This document shows positions 43,927 through 56,108 of a stretch of DNA of 64,000 nt, piece after piece. A model generated the notes under the pieces. It was not told where the DNA came from, ran no database searches, and saw nothing but the letters and a program-made list of their open reading frames with translations. A program made the position numbers and the translations under genes. Position 1 is the first letter of the stretch, and each line of letters starts with the position of its first letter. Source of the stretch: Adineta vaga (lineage: Eukaryota > Rotifera); NCBI GenBank assembly GCA_021613535.1, contig CP075496.1:8742001-8806000 (forward strand), read 5' to 3'.

Positions 43927-45713
43927 TTAACTTGGATTTTGATGCTTTATCTGACAGATCGATATACGTTTCTGTTTTTGTACAGCTCTGTCTTCGGTTA
44001 CTTTTAGTAGTTCGACTTCTTGACGAATTTGTTGTCCGTTAATTGGTAAACGATATAAAGTACCAAGTAAAACAAATGTCTTTTCAACATTAGACACATC
44101 GTTCGACTCCCTAGAATTGTTTTCATGAGTTATTGTTTTTATAAAAGCATTCATATTCTCTTCATATGTCAACATAATTTTTTGAAGGCCTTCAATTATC
44201 TGATCATTTTCAGCACCTTGACTCTTTTTCATTTCTTCTTCTTGAATAAATAGGCGAAGATAACGAACAAAATCATCGTCCATTGGATGTATTGCATGGA
44301 TATAAAGAAATTGTGTTAACTTCTTATAAGTATCTTCAATATGTGCTTGTTCTTTTTTTAAATTCCTAATATGTTGATCAATAGTTTCTTCGTCTTCGAT
44401 CGATTTCGATTCTATACGGGTTTTCTGATTGTAAGTCAGATGCATATGATTATTGGCAGGACAATCACATTTGTCACATATACCTGAACAATTGCAGACG
44501 ATTAGTTATCATTAAAAATAACAATGAGTCTCTCACCTGTTTTTTGATCGATCTTTTCACATTGAGCTATTCTTAATTCATTAATTGTTTCCTGTGCAAT
44601 AGTTTTTAAATAACATTTCTTATGGCAAATCTGCTTATATGTGTCTTTATTCTCATCGTTGTCCGGAACGAATTGTAAACATTTTTTACTTACACAGACT
44701 AATCGTGGAGATTGACAGAGCTGAATGTGCAGGACTTTCTGTGTAAATTGTGAATGCTGTTGACTTCTTTTTGTTGATAAACGATGTTTATATTCTTTGG
44801 CTAGTTGAAGATTTTCTTGAATAAGTCTTAATATCCCTGCAATTGGACGTGGAAGTTTTCGAATCACTTGTTCAATTTCACTCAATGATAATGTATTGGC
44901 AACAGCATGAAGTGGAAGTTTGAATATATAACTAAAAAGACGTTCATATTCTCTTGAAGATTGTTCCCAACTTCTTTCGTACGATTGAATTTGTTCATGA
45001 TCAATTTTAATATGATTCTTTTGCATTGCTATATAAGAAAGAGGTTCATTATCTAATAGAAATGAATTTTCTTTATTAAATGGTATATCAATGTTAAAGT
45101 TTTCACGAATATCTTTGAGAATAGCTTGAAGAAGATTTTTCGAACTACCCATTCTATAGAATGTTGATCGAGCATTAGTAAAAATAAATATAAGATTTTC
45201 ATGTACAGTTACACTTGAAAATTGCAGAAGTTGTTTTAGATAGAATCGAAATGTAATAGTTAAACGTTCTTCATTTGGTTTAAGGAAAATACATATACCA
45301 TTTAAATGTTCAAAATGTGATATATAAGAAAATATTTCAAATAAACGTTTCTTATCTTCATCTAAACCTTTCACATCACCCATACCGGGTGTATCAATCA
45401 ATCGTATATTTCGATTACCAACAGGAAACATATAACTTCGACATTGTCGAGTATTGGATTCATTATTTTCCGTCTCACCAAGTTGAATAACTTTTTCTTC
45501 AAATGTATCAGGATCAGAAATCGTGAATGAAGTTGGTATAATGACTTTAAAATCATCTTCGAGTGATTCATTGAGTGTATTGTTGTTCAAATAATTAGCA
45601 AAAGAATTAATAAACATACTTTTTCCAATTCCACTTTGTCCTAATAAGAGAATATTTATTTCTTGTTCTCGTGGACAGTTTCGATTAGCATTGGAATTAT
45701 TTGATTGACTCAT
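43927..45713 (-). CDS. AIG1/septin-like P-loop GTPase, second copy
   Basis: Two minus-strand exons, 44537-45713 and 43927-44483, with a 53-nt intron. The product is 577 residues; the frame is open to a GTG at 45722 but the ATG is at 45713. The P-loop GQSGIGKSM is at about 25-33 and DTPGMGD near 110. The Cys/His region follows at about 330-400 (CVSKKC, CHKKC, CDKCDC, HMH), and a coiled-coil tail ends the protein. The intron falls at the same codon and phase as in the gene at 30542-32497, and the exon after it starts with the same GICxxCxC block, so the two genes are paralogues. They lie in opposite orientation on either side of the giant ART-like TPR gene and the 986-aa GTPase gene. Confidence 0.75.
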
Positions 45714-46067
45714 TTTGTTCACTAAAATGAAAAGTAAAAGATGACTAGTACGAGAAAATAAATGCGATTGTTTTTTCCAACTTACATGTTGTCTCCGTCT
45801 TGTTAAAAACCAAAATAACAGAAAGGAAGAATTACTCGACTACTGTTGCAAAAGTTAAAAAGAAAAATATATTTGGTCATAGACTTTTTCTTTCCTACAC
45901 AGAACGAAAGGAAGAAAAAAATCTGCTTTCGTAACAGACTCTATGCGATAAGACATTTATGATAACTAAAATCAAAAAATGATATACAAAATCGGTGAAT
46001 TAATCATGTTGACAAATGTCATTCATATCTATTACGTAATTACTTTTATTTTTATAGAGCAGATACA
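45714..46067. other. Divergent promoter region with leader splice acceptor
   Basis: Spacer between the leftward GTPase gene and the rightward F-box gene. It ends with a T-rich tract and AG at 46056-46057, ten bases before the ATG, likely a leader intron end or trans-splice site. Confidence 0.4.
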
Positions 46068-47618
46068 ATGGAAGTAATGTGTCATTCAAACGAAGTATCG
46101 ACTAAAAACATGTCGTCAACATTTGAAACTTTATCAGATGAAATTCTAATGATTGTCTTTCAATACATGGGTGATATGTGCACAATTTTACGAACATTTT
46201 ATGGTTTAAATCAACATCTAAATGATATTCTACTGAAGAAACTACCACACACAATACAATACCTATTCTTTGAATTATCTTCCTCCATTGAAATTAATTC
46301 AAAACTGCATCTGTACCTTCAATTCTTAATTAGTAATTACATCAAAGAACAATATCTAGAAATAGACAATCAAGTACGATCACTTCGTCGTACATTTCAA
46401 ATAACACGTGAGAAACTCTCCGAGATCGAAATGCTTAACATAGATAATGAATTACAAGCGGAATTTTTCAATTTACAAACTACGGTTCCAACTATTCAAT
46501 CAATAAAACATATTCAATCACTAGTTTTTACTAGTGCAGCATGTATTCAATGCGATAATCACGAACCGAATCAATTCAATTTTACTAAAGCTCTCAATCG
46601 TTTCTTACTTTGCCGTTTGAATGATACAAATCCTGCTAATGATTTATTAATCCAACCATTGACTCATATGTTCCAAGCACTGATTCTTTCAAATATCGAT
46701 GTTCTATTAGATCGGGATTATACAGAAATCGAAGAGAGTTCAACCGCTTGGCATTTTCTTTTCTATTCAATTTATCAATTACAATATTGGTACTATACTC
46801 CACCGGATATTTCTATTAATATGAAATGTTATCAAGCAATAACACAACTATTACTTTTTGCTATCCAATGCCATAAACAAAATAGAAATGTTAATCAAAA
46901 TTGGGCTCAAGAAAGTCTCTTTAATATATTGAAAATGATTGGTGAGAATCAAATGATCAAACAAAATGAAACATTGATTCAAGCGGTTCAAAGAGAAATT
47001 TTGAACATCATCATTGAAGAAAATGTTTTAACATCAATACTATCTTGGCAAGATGAACAGAACAATACATTTCAATCGATTTTTTCAAAATTAATTCAAC
47101 AGAATCAAGTGGATATCATACTTCAACTTTATCGTGAGCTTCCTACGGTACGTTCTTATTTTAATCAATCAAAACATCTGATAAGAAATGTAAATATCCT
47201 TACTGGAAGTTCGACAGGTCGACAAATATTTAAATTATTTTTTGATGAAGAACCATTGCAACCTTGGTTGGTTAATCGAGAATTATTTTTCTTACTTTTA
47301 TCGAAAAAGGAACGTCAATTCTTAGAAAAGATATTAAAATTATCTCCAGATCTCATACATACCAAGGATGAAAATGGAAATAATCCATTAGTTTATATCT
47401 GTTTGAAAGTTCGTGGTTGTCGAGAGCGAATAATTGAGTATTTAATTCGAATTGGATGTGATACACAACAACGCAATCATAATGGTGAAAATTTCTTTGA
47501 TGCAATACAAATGAAAAGCAATCAAAATCTTTTGAAAGATGTCTTACAAAACAATCAAAATCAGTTATTGGAAATTAATTCATCATTAGTTCCCTTGTTA
47601 CTTGCTACTAAAGTTTGA
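46068..47618 (+). CDS. F-box protein with ankyrin-like C-terminus
   Basis: 516 residues, one exon, ATG at 46068. Residues 17-55 read as an F-box (FETLSDEILMIVFQYM, then a leucine-rich second helix). The long middle is helical without a named domain. Residues about 430-490 contain two ankyrin-like units (DENGNNPLVYICLK, GCDTQQRNHNGENFFDAI). The F-box would link a target to an SCF ubiquitin ligase via Skp1, with the helical and ankyrin part choosing the target. This is family-level inference. There is no signal peptide or membrane helix. A hairpin-forming sequence lies just after the stop. Confidence 0.7.
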   Translation: MEVMCHSNEVSTKNMSSTFETLSDEILMIVFQYMGDMCTILRTFYGLNQHLNDILLKKLPHTIQYLFFELSSSIEINSKLHLYLQFLISNYIKEQYLEIDNQVRSLRRTFQITREKLSEIEMLNIDNELQAEFFNLQTTVPTIQSIKHIQSLVFTSAACIQCDNHEPNQFNFTKALNRFLLCRLNDTNPANDLLIQPLTHMFQALILSNIDVLLDRDYTEIEESSTAWHFLFYSIYQLQYWYYTPPDISINMKCYQAITQLLLFAIQCHKQNRNVNQNWAQESLFNILKMIGENQMIKQNETLIQAVQREILNIIIEENVLTSILSWQDEQNNTFQSIFSKLIQQNQVDIILQLYRELPTVRSYFNQSKHLIRNVNILTGSSTGRQIFKLFFDEEPLQPWLVNRELFFLLLSKKERQFLEKILKLSPDLIHTKDENGNNPLVYICLKVRGCRERIIEYLIRIGCDTQQRNHNGENFFDAIQMKSNQNLLKDVLQNNQNQLLEINSSLVPLLLATKV

Positions 47619-47645
47619 TAAATAATAAAAGATTTGTTATATAGA

Positions 47646-47677
47646 CGATTCTCTCTCTCTATCTAGAGAGAGGATCG
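47646..47677. repeat. Inverted repeat between convergent genes
   Basis: Two 13-base arms (47646-47658 and 47665-47677) of CT/GA-rich sequence pair with one mismatch that would be a wobble pair in RNA, around a six-base loop. It lies 28 bp after the F-box stop codon and about 110 bp from the cathepsin B stop codon. It could shape the 3' ends of both transcripts or be chance in a CT-rich repeat. Confidence 0.5.
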
Positions 47678-47784
47678 ATGTTATTCGTTCGTATGAAAAT
47701 CAAATGAATAAAAATTATTCTCATACTTATAGATGAATAGAAGTAAAAAAAAGTATGGATAAAAGTTAATGTTCATATGATAAA

Positions 47785-49160
47785 TCAATCAAGTTTTGGT
47801 ATACCAGCAACAACACCATTTTCAATACCACATTCATCATGACCACGAAGAATTTTGAAAAAACCTTTGTCACCCCAATCTTCGTTCCAAGCTAGAAGTA
47901 AAAGGGAATATACACTACACAGTTTTTATACAATGATATTAATACGAACAATTAGCAACAAGCCAATAGGGTGTATCATTTTCTACACCCCAACCAATGA
48001 TTTTGATGGCTAAAATTGATACATATATATACATGATGTGATTGATTCTTAAAAATTATACTAAATACCGTGACCACCAAGATGTGAACCTGCCGTATGT
48101 TTATAAACACCTGATTTATAGGCAAGAAAATCAGAATACACTGTAAAACCAGCTTCAACAGGACCATTTTTCATAATTTCAGTTTGAATTTGTTCTTGTT
48201 TGAAATGTATGGAATGTACACTAGCACCGTAATGTTTATCATTTGCATATGGTGTTGGATATCCATCGATACATTGACGAGTACAATGAGGTGTTGGTTG
48301 TGAGCCTTGGCACTAATTTCAATAAAAAAAGAAAAGCTTTCTATTAACCCTCGAATACAACAATTCAATTACATACTGGTGGTAATGTTCCATTGACACT
48401 AACAAATAAATGATTAGATAGTATGAAATTCACCGAATACAACTTACTGATGATCACACGAAGGAATCGTATATGGTTCACAGCCTTCATTAGATTTATA
48501 ATTACCACCGGTTACTAAACCAGAAGATTTATAATGATTCCAAGCAGCTACTGGATAACCACCATTACAGCCCATACCACATAATAAGCAACAAGCTATG
48601 TAAGATTTTATTTTGTTTTTTCTTAAATTCCATATAGAAGCATAATTTTAACTTACAGACAAGATCTTCAGCAGAAATACGAACAAGTTTTGATCCATTT
48701 GAGGCTATACAAATCCGATCAGACATTGCTTCAACAGCACCAAATGCCCAACAACTACCACAACTTAAATCAAGACAAATATTCAAAGTCAATGAATATG
48801 TATACATTTTTATTCCTTAAGAACATACTTTCCTTGATCACGAATTTCTCTAATTGATGGACAATTTGACCATTGTTCACGTGAATCAAAATTAGTCGGT
48901 AAATCATTGGGTACATCATGTATAAGTGGAACAAGTTGTTTGACTTGTTTGAAATGATCTGGACGAAGTCCCATTAAACGTTTAAGAGAAGATTTTGACC
49001 ATGACGTAAATTTTGATGGACCCGCTTTCCATGTTGACTGTACGGAATTAATATGCGTAATAAATTCATCGGATAATAATGATCTTTTCGATAGTTGAGT
49101 TTTTTGACCATAAGCAATTGTCCAAACAAAACAAAGAAACAAACAAAACCGGACATGCAT
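47785..49160 (-). CDS. Cathepsin B (papain-family cysteine protease)
   Basis: Seven minus-strand exons in phase: 48829-49160, 48657-48763, 48448-48595, 48377-48398 (22 nt), 48069-48312, 47950-48009 and 47785-47891; introns 49-65 nt. The product is 339 residues, the usual cathepsin B length. A signal peptide (about 1-18) is followed by the C1 propeptide ([24 protein letters not shown]). The mature enzyme starts near [11 protein letters not shown]. The active-site cysteine is in [20 protein letters not shown], the histidine in [13 protein letters not shown] and the asparagine in WLVANSWNEDWG. The occluding loop region has [12 protein letters not shown]-like and CTRQC blocks with a His before it, so exopeptidase activity is likely. 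It should work in lysosomes or the gut. No damage seen. Confidence 0.92.
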
Positions 49161-50189
49161 CTTTGAGTGACGTAGCAAATAGAAAAATGAAATGTAATGT
49201 GCAAGATTGTTATTATCTTTTATAACATCATGCAATTCTTTTTCTTTCTTATGAAGATAACTAATATTGTTATCTTATAGGAAAGACAAGACATGATACG
49301 TTAAAAATGTATGAGAAGATTCGGTTCTAACTTTTCTTAATACGGCTCTTTACAAAAAACAGGATAATCTAGCGTTTTACGATGTGGATATTTCTTCCGA
49401 GTCTATATCCACACTGATCTGCTCATACTCTCAAGATGAGAGTTGAGAAGAGGCAAAAATCAGAAAGCCTAGTTTCTATCGAGATAATCGTGTCTTTAAC
49501 AGACGATTTTATGAATAAAAGTATTTCATATATTCTTTATTTATTTGCTCACAACTTATACTTTTATCCCAACAAAATAAGCTGACTCTATGTCTCGATT
49601 GCAATAACATAATTAAAAATTTTAATATCGAATTGTAACTCCTTCATTAGTCAGATATGGCAATGATCAGTTTATTTCGTTTAGATAAATTTTCATCTAC
49701 CTTTTTCATTAGCCACTTTTACCAGTGTAGGCTTCTAGAAAAAGATTTCTTTTCTTATTAGTAATATTACATGCATTGCTCGACGATGCAATAGACCACA
49801 GTTGATTGATTGAATTCGTTCGACTTTTCTGAATGAACTTCTCACTACTTTCGCATATTCATAACCGTTTACTTTGGACATTGACAATGCTATACCACGT
49901 GACATTATTCGACGGCGAATCTTTCTCCAGTATCACATATATCTGCCGATACTATCGGACGGCTCTACAAAAGATTATATTAAAATAGAAGACTGATAAA
50001 TATAGAAACTCGAAAAATATTTTGGACCATATTGCACAGAAATATTAATTCCAATATCTTAAGCAATACTATGCTTTTGGTTTCTAATTCACGATAACTA
50101 ATTCACAAACCAACAGCAGCATTTTATTTGAAACTACAGTATCATTACTTACTCCTTTTTCATCTGCTTCTGAACAGTAAACAATCGAT
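49161..50189. other. Intergenic, nothing seen
   Basis: First part of a gene-poor 3.9 kb stretch; promoter side of cathepsin B. No supported frame. Confidence 0.4.
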
Positions 50190-50560
50190 GCTATCTTTCT
50201 ACTTCACGCTCAAAACATATTTTCTTACCATTGTAGTTTCTGCTGTACTAAGCCGACTTGTTGTCGACGAAATTTGGCTGCTAGTTACAGATTTCACAAT
50301 TGCTGTGAACGCAGATGTAGCAGTAAATTTCATTTCGCCTATTCATCCAGACGCTATCGTAACATCGGTTCCTGTAGTAGAATCAAAGCCTGTGATAGAA
50401 CTAGTGTATGCGGTGTGAACAGTCGGTGCAGTGGAATTAGTATCTTCGTTAACTTATGATAATACACTGGAAATTGAATCAGCAGTACATTCGGATGCTG
50501 AAGTAGTATCAGCGTCGGGCCTAGAATGGATTTGTATAAAGACATTGGAATTCATTACTA
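50190..50560 (-). pseudogene. Possible decayed Ser/Thr-rich (mucin-like) coding frame
   Basis: Read on the minus strand in one frame, this stretch codes mostly Thr, Ser, Ala, Val and Gly, as in the stalk of mucin-like proteins, but has at least two in-frame stops and no start. The neighbouring sequence lacks this bias. It may be a relic of a gene like the one at 61387. The Ala/Val-rich plus-strand frame here is the shadow of it. Confidence 0.35.
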
Positions 50561-53023
50561 CGGTTCATGTGCCTGATAAAAGCAGAAGCAAAATAAAGTA
50601 ACTTCAAATAAAAGCAGCATTTCTTCGACTAGCAATAATCGAATATTGTAGACAAATATAGATAGAAGCTACTTACATGTGAAACAGAACACTATTCACT
50701 CTTAAGTAGCTATAGTTCGAAAAGATCTGTTGGTCTTGGTAAAAGAAACTAGTCTTATTGTACGATTGAAAGTACAAATGATGCTAATATGTTTGATTTA
50801 TTTACAATATATTGTACATATGATAGTATGCGATAGCCAAAATGTTTCAGTTTGAATATTAATATAACAGATGTACTTAATGAAGCAACAATAACTTTTC
50901 CATCGAGTTACTACAGCCAAACTGCACACATTTGAGATTGAATTGTTACTACAAATCTCAGGTTTCTTGAACCAATTGTAAAAGATTTTCGTCATATAAT
51001 TGTTCCAACTTGAATATCTAAATTCAACAAAAGCGATTTCCAAATCTTGGTAAAATGTATCCAGCAAATATCCAAGATCATAGGAATATTAAAAAACCAC
51101 CATAGCAGAAGAAATGTATCATTAGATCTTCACTTGATACGAACGGATTGTCATAAAAATTAGAATTTGAATAAAAAATATCAGCATTGTTCTCATCCAG
51201 TATATCACTACATACAATAAAAATCTGTAAAAGACAATATAAAGCAAATTATGATGCGAAAATTGATAGATGAGTTATACTAGTGAATAGATAAATAAAT
51301 ATGCTCGCATTCAGAAATAACATTACGCTGTTAGTAGATAATGTAAACATCAATTACGATTGTATTCAAATAGTATTGATATCTACAACATAATAGTGGA
51401 AAATATATTATTTAAAATGATTTATTTAACCGTTGTTTATTATCTACAAAGCATATTTTTCTATCGCAAGTCTTAACTTCTTCATACATTCAATTTTAGT
51501 GAAAAAAACGAAACAACGAATTGTTTTCAAATTGCGAAATCTACTTGTATTTTCTTTTACTATAGAATATTGCTTTAACATAAGGTATATATAGTTCGAA
51601 ATATAAAAAGAAAGAAACTATATGTAAAAACAAATCTATCCAAGTATTTGATAAAATATATCAATCTTGATTGTACTACATAGACAAGTTTTTTGTATAT
51701 TGATCATTTTTAACATAAAAATTTTGAACAAATTTATAAGTCTTTCATGTAAATGATTAAATGTGAATATGAATTCAACAAAATCAGTTGTTTAATAACT
51801 ATATTTATCGAGTTTCAAATGAACGTACATATTTATAATCCGTTTGCGATTTCATACATATTCGGATACTAATTTCCATCTTCTTTTAAACATGAATTTC
51901 AAACATTGATGTAAGTAAGATATGAAACAAAAATATTTCTTTGTATTTTTCAAATGAAATCTTTCACGCTAATACAATGGTTGTTACTGCATACTAATAT
52001 AAAAGAGATTGAACACAGTGATGCGTTTTTGCTGTTTTATTATTTACACACAACACTCTAACATAGAAATAGAAATATATTTAATTTCATTGAATTAGAA
52101 ACAGCTCTTTTAGAACATCATTTACGATGAAACGAAGGTTAACCCTGTGAACAATTTGACGCAATATTTCCGCATTTAAATCATGATTATCGCTATATAA
52201 TCGTTTATTAATACTGGAAACGTATTATTGTCATTTTCATTCTTTCTTTTTTTCACGCAAAAAATGCATGACAGTTAAAGGCACATTTCTTCGTTTTGCC
52301 TTATGTCGTTAATTGTAGATGAAATAATGTTCCTAACAGAACAATTATAATTGGGACAAAGAACGTTTACAAGTTGATATTCTTTCAAGTACGTTTCTAG
52401 TTGATGCAGTTGTATTATCATCAAAACAATTAAAATATACCAGTCGAATTTATTTTCGTCTGTGAGCATACTGAGTACAAGTGTCCGAAAATAGTACAGA
52501 GTCATAATATTCATTTTTCGCGTGTTTATTAAGAATATAGTTAACAAAGAGAATAGATATATAGAGTAATAAATTATTTACACGTTAATCATTATTACAA
52601 TAAGTGTGATGAGTTATTTAGTCGTCCTTGTATAGAGAAGAAATAGATACTTGTCAAGAGAGGATTGAATAAGATTCATGGAAGTTCAACGTTAACTCAG
52701 TGCAAGAGTACTTCGCCATTTCTTCCACGATTTGGTCGTTAATTGTCGTTAAGTCTGTCATAAGAGTATGCGTGGACAATTACATTTGAGTAAATATCAT
52801 GTTGATCATACGCAATGCATTATTCAAAAACTAGAAAATATTCTTCGAGATATGCTTAATAAATAGTATAATGAATGTTTTAGAGGGATTTTATTTATAA
52901 TATAAGATAATTAGAGAAGTAGAACGCAATAGAATAAATCATTTAAAAAAAACTATTTTCTTCTCATCTAACAAAATGCATGCTGAAAATGTCTCGATTT
53001 CATTTTAGATTGATTTCAATAAG
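50561..53023. other. Gene-poor 2.5 kb region
   Basis: Very AT-rich. Only short frames without known motifs were seen (for example on the minus strand at 52275-52547, non-supporting composition). A T-rich tract with AG at 53007-53008 lies 15 bp before the next ATG. Confidence 0.4.
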
Positions 53024-54170
53024 ATGTTAAATGAAAATTATGGATCATCGCTTTCTCCGTCAGTTGATTTGCAAACACAACTAACAGATATTTTATGTTT
53101 TATTTTATTCATTATGGGAATTGTTGGAAATATATTCGGTTTGCTTTTCTTTTTTTCAATTCGTCGACGTTGGACGATATCGTCGGATTACATTGGTTCC
53201 GCAATATCGAGTTCAATTACTAATCTTCTTTGTCTCATACGATATTCATCGATTCTTTATTCTGTAACTCGTCATCCACTTCATCAACTTGTTCAAAACA
53301 ATTGGTGGGCATGTAAAATCTATGAATTCTCATTTTCATTTCGAGTCATCTCAGCTTGGATTATATTATTTTGGATGTTTGAACGATTGATGTGTGTATC
53401 AAGCGGACTGCGAACTTTCTTTAATCGATGGTTATCATTTAAGTTTAATTTTATGATTCCAATTACTACGATTATTGTCATTATTGGTTGTGTTGTCGGG
53501 CCATCTGTTTTCATGTTTGAACCACAACTATTCTAGTAAGTTAATATAACCGATTTTCTGTAACCATTCAGCGATTCCTTTTTTTTTCAATAGTGACAAA
53601 CAAGCCGCAATGATCAAAAGTACCAGTGTATCATATTGTGGACTTTCCTCAAATTCGTCTGTTTGGTGGCAAATATACTTCTATCACATTGGTTTTGGTG
53701 GAAATCATCATACAATTCGATGCTTTCTCTCAGAATTAATTCCTGCTGGTTTAATCATTTTTTGTAATACTTTTATTATCTATAATCGTTATCGAACAAA
53801 TCGACGTTTTCATCAAATCTATAGTTCTAAATTGAATCAAAGTCGATTACAATCAACATCATGGATGAATATTGTACTTCTTCTTCATTCATCTCTATTT
53901 CTTTTACCACTACTAGTTCATATTCTTGTACATTTTTTTACGAAACATCTTCATGGAACATTGTGGACATCATTCTCTATTATGATTAATTGTTCATTAA
54001 ATTTTTATCTCTATTGTCTATTTAGTAAAGCATTTCGAAATCAAATTTATCGACATCTACCACAAACCAAAAAAAATTCTTCTTGTACTTTTCAAGAACA
54101 ACATTGTCATCGCATTTATCATGCAAACTATAAAACGCGTATAGTTTACAAAAATTCAGCTGTGAAATAA
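53024..54170 (+). CDS. 7TM receptor, FMRFamide-type-like, copy A
   Basis: Two exons, 53024-53535 and 53594-54170, with a 58-nt intron in phase 2. The product is 362 residues with seven hydrophobic helices. TM1 has a GIVGNIFG motif, TM3 ends in MFERLM instead of DRY, the conserved loop cysteine sits in WWACKIYEF, and TM7 has a CSLNFYLYC block as NPxxY equivalent followed by KAFRNQI. The tail is basic and Ser/His-rich. Copy B at 56109-57188 has the same gene structure. The ligand is unknown; a peptide is likely from the family. Confidence 0.78.
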
Positions 54171-54680
54171 AACGTTTCTAAAACATCAATTCATTCGAAT
54201 TTAAACATAATTAAAGTGGACTAGCTGTGGAACTTTTGTTGATAGAGATACATGTACTTTTTTCCAACTAATTAAAAAGTCGATGTAAATTCATCGAGAT
54301 TAACCGTTCATTTTGCTCTAATTATGGAAAACCTTCAATATTATATTCTTCATGTACCCCGATGTATGAACAAAACGGATATTGTTTCTCTAACAGAAAT
54401 TTATACGGAACCTATAGCATGTAAATATAAAATCGTAATTTATAATAAAATTAATTTAATTCTAAATTAAATCGTCTTTTTTAGCTATATATAACTGATA
54501 TTTTTTTGTCCGCTAATATCATATATCTAACACTATGTGAAAGAAAACTAATATTACACATAAGCAATGTTTAATAATGAATATGAAAAAAAAAATCTCA
54601 ACCTACAGTTTATTTATAACACAAAACATTTTTTTCATATCTCAACTCTTGAAGTTATCTATCACTATTTTAATTAATCC
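54171..54680. other. Intergenic, nothing seen
   Basis: AT-rich spacer between receptor copy A and the receptor pseudogene. No gene. Confidence 0.35.
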
Positions 54681-55225
54681 ATGTCAACATTAAGTGATGT
54701 ATTAATTCACATTCAACAACAAACTACGCGTTATATTTATTCAATCTATCTTAGTCTCAATGTTACTGGCTTTTGTCTGAATATGTTACTTCTTTCCCGA
54801 CGACAATTTCGTACGTCATCATGTTGTATATGTACGTTTTTGTATTAATAAATCCATTAATGGGCTTATATTTTTATAATGCTGCAACATTAAATATTTC
54901 AAATAAATCAATTGATCGTCTTGCTATTGAACGATTTGCTGTTTACCTGTCAGAATTAATTCTTATTATTTTTCCTGTTTCATCCTTTTGTTTATATACA
55001 ATGACTTCACGACTGTGAAGAAATGAGTTGATAAAAATGTTACGATCATTTTTCTTTTATAAAAACTTATGGCTTTTTTCTCGTCCTCGTTGCCGCACAC
55101 AGCCAGCTATAAATGAAATGAATATGGGAACAATTACTATACAACGTAGCGTACCAAACACAGTACCATTGTCTCTTATGCCACTTGGAAGACAGAACGC
55201 TGTATGGAACGAATCGCTGAGATAA
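54681..55225 (+). pseudogene. GPCR pseudogene, internally deleted
   Basis: It starts with an ATG and a first-helix region (MSTLSDVLIHIQQQ, then LLLSRRQFRT) and then, in another frame from about 54829, jumps to the end of a receptor: an INPLMGLYFYN block, SELILIIFP and SFCLYTMTSRL, an in-frame TGA at 55016-55018, and a basic tail (RNELIKMLRSFF) in the same frame. TM2 to TM5 are missing. It belongs to a different receptor subfamily from its two neighbours. No functional product is expected. Confidence 0.65.
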
Positions 55226-56108
55226 TTACTGTTGTTATATAGATAGACATACATGTGTTTTATATTTAATAGAAAAGATTATATAAATGATTATTTGAAT
55301 GTACTAACATTGTTTCAAAGAGAATTTCTTTCCAGTAATCGAGAGATGAACGAAACATTACTATTTACTATCTGTAGATTATTAATAGAAATATAATATA
55401 GTTGTTTTTGTGTAGTTTTAGAAAGTTTTTTAAAGATGTAAATTATAAAACGTAGTTTATATGTTACATGATATACTTGAAAGATGTATGTATTTTGAGA
55501 CAAAAGGTTTCGACTTTCTTTTACATGAATGAATGAATGAATCGAATGAGAAACCTAAATTGAATAAAAATACCAGGATATATTTGAGACAAATAGCAGA
55601 AGACATTGTGTTAAATGTCATTTTCATTTCAAAAGAAGATTGAAATAAACCATTTATGTAATTAGTTTTTTTCTCGTATAAGTGCCTCAATCGTTGTATG
55701 TTTCCTGTTTTTCCATAGCTGTGCCAAGTACTTTATCATCAAGAAAAAAAAGTGAACTTATATCTAGAACAATCAGGTACTCTTAAATAATTTACACTAG
55801 ATGTAGAACATTTATTTAGTACCTGACTCTAATTAACTTAGTTACCTATGTTGAATAAGTCTAAAATAACTATACATGATGAAAATAGATAAGTAAGACG
55901 ATTATGTACCCTGAAAAAGAAATTAATTTTCATATACCTCTCATCGCATTACACGGAAGAAAATTCTCTTTATAAAATGATTATCTCACATATGAACATA
56001 CTATTTTTACCGATGATAATAATATAGATAATCATAATGTACTTTTTTTCAAATACTAAGACATATATTGAAATTTCTTCTGATGATTTAAGATAAAATT
56101 AAGTTACG
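55226..56108. other. Intergenic, nothing seen
   Basis: AT-rich. Several short frames on the minus strand have no motif. No gene recognised. Confidence 0.4.

Noticed and set aside
50128-50418. Plus-strand Val/Ala-rich frame with a hydrophobic start
   Set aside because: It is the complement of the Thr/Ser-biased minus-strand stretch.
52275-52547. Minus-strand frame of 90 codons
   Set aside because: No signal peptide, domain or splice partner; likely chance.
54773-55018. Frame of 81 codons taken as a separate gene
   Set aside because: It is the TM6-TM7 part of the receptor pseudogene; its first codons come from the wrong frame.
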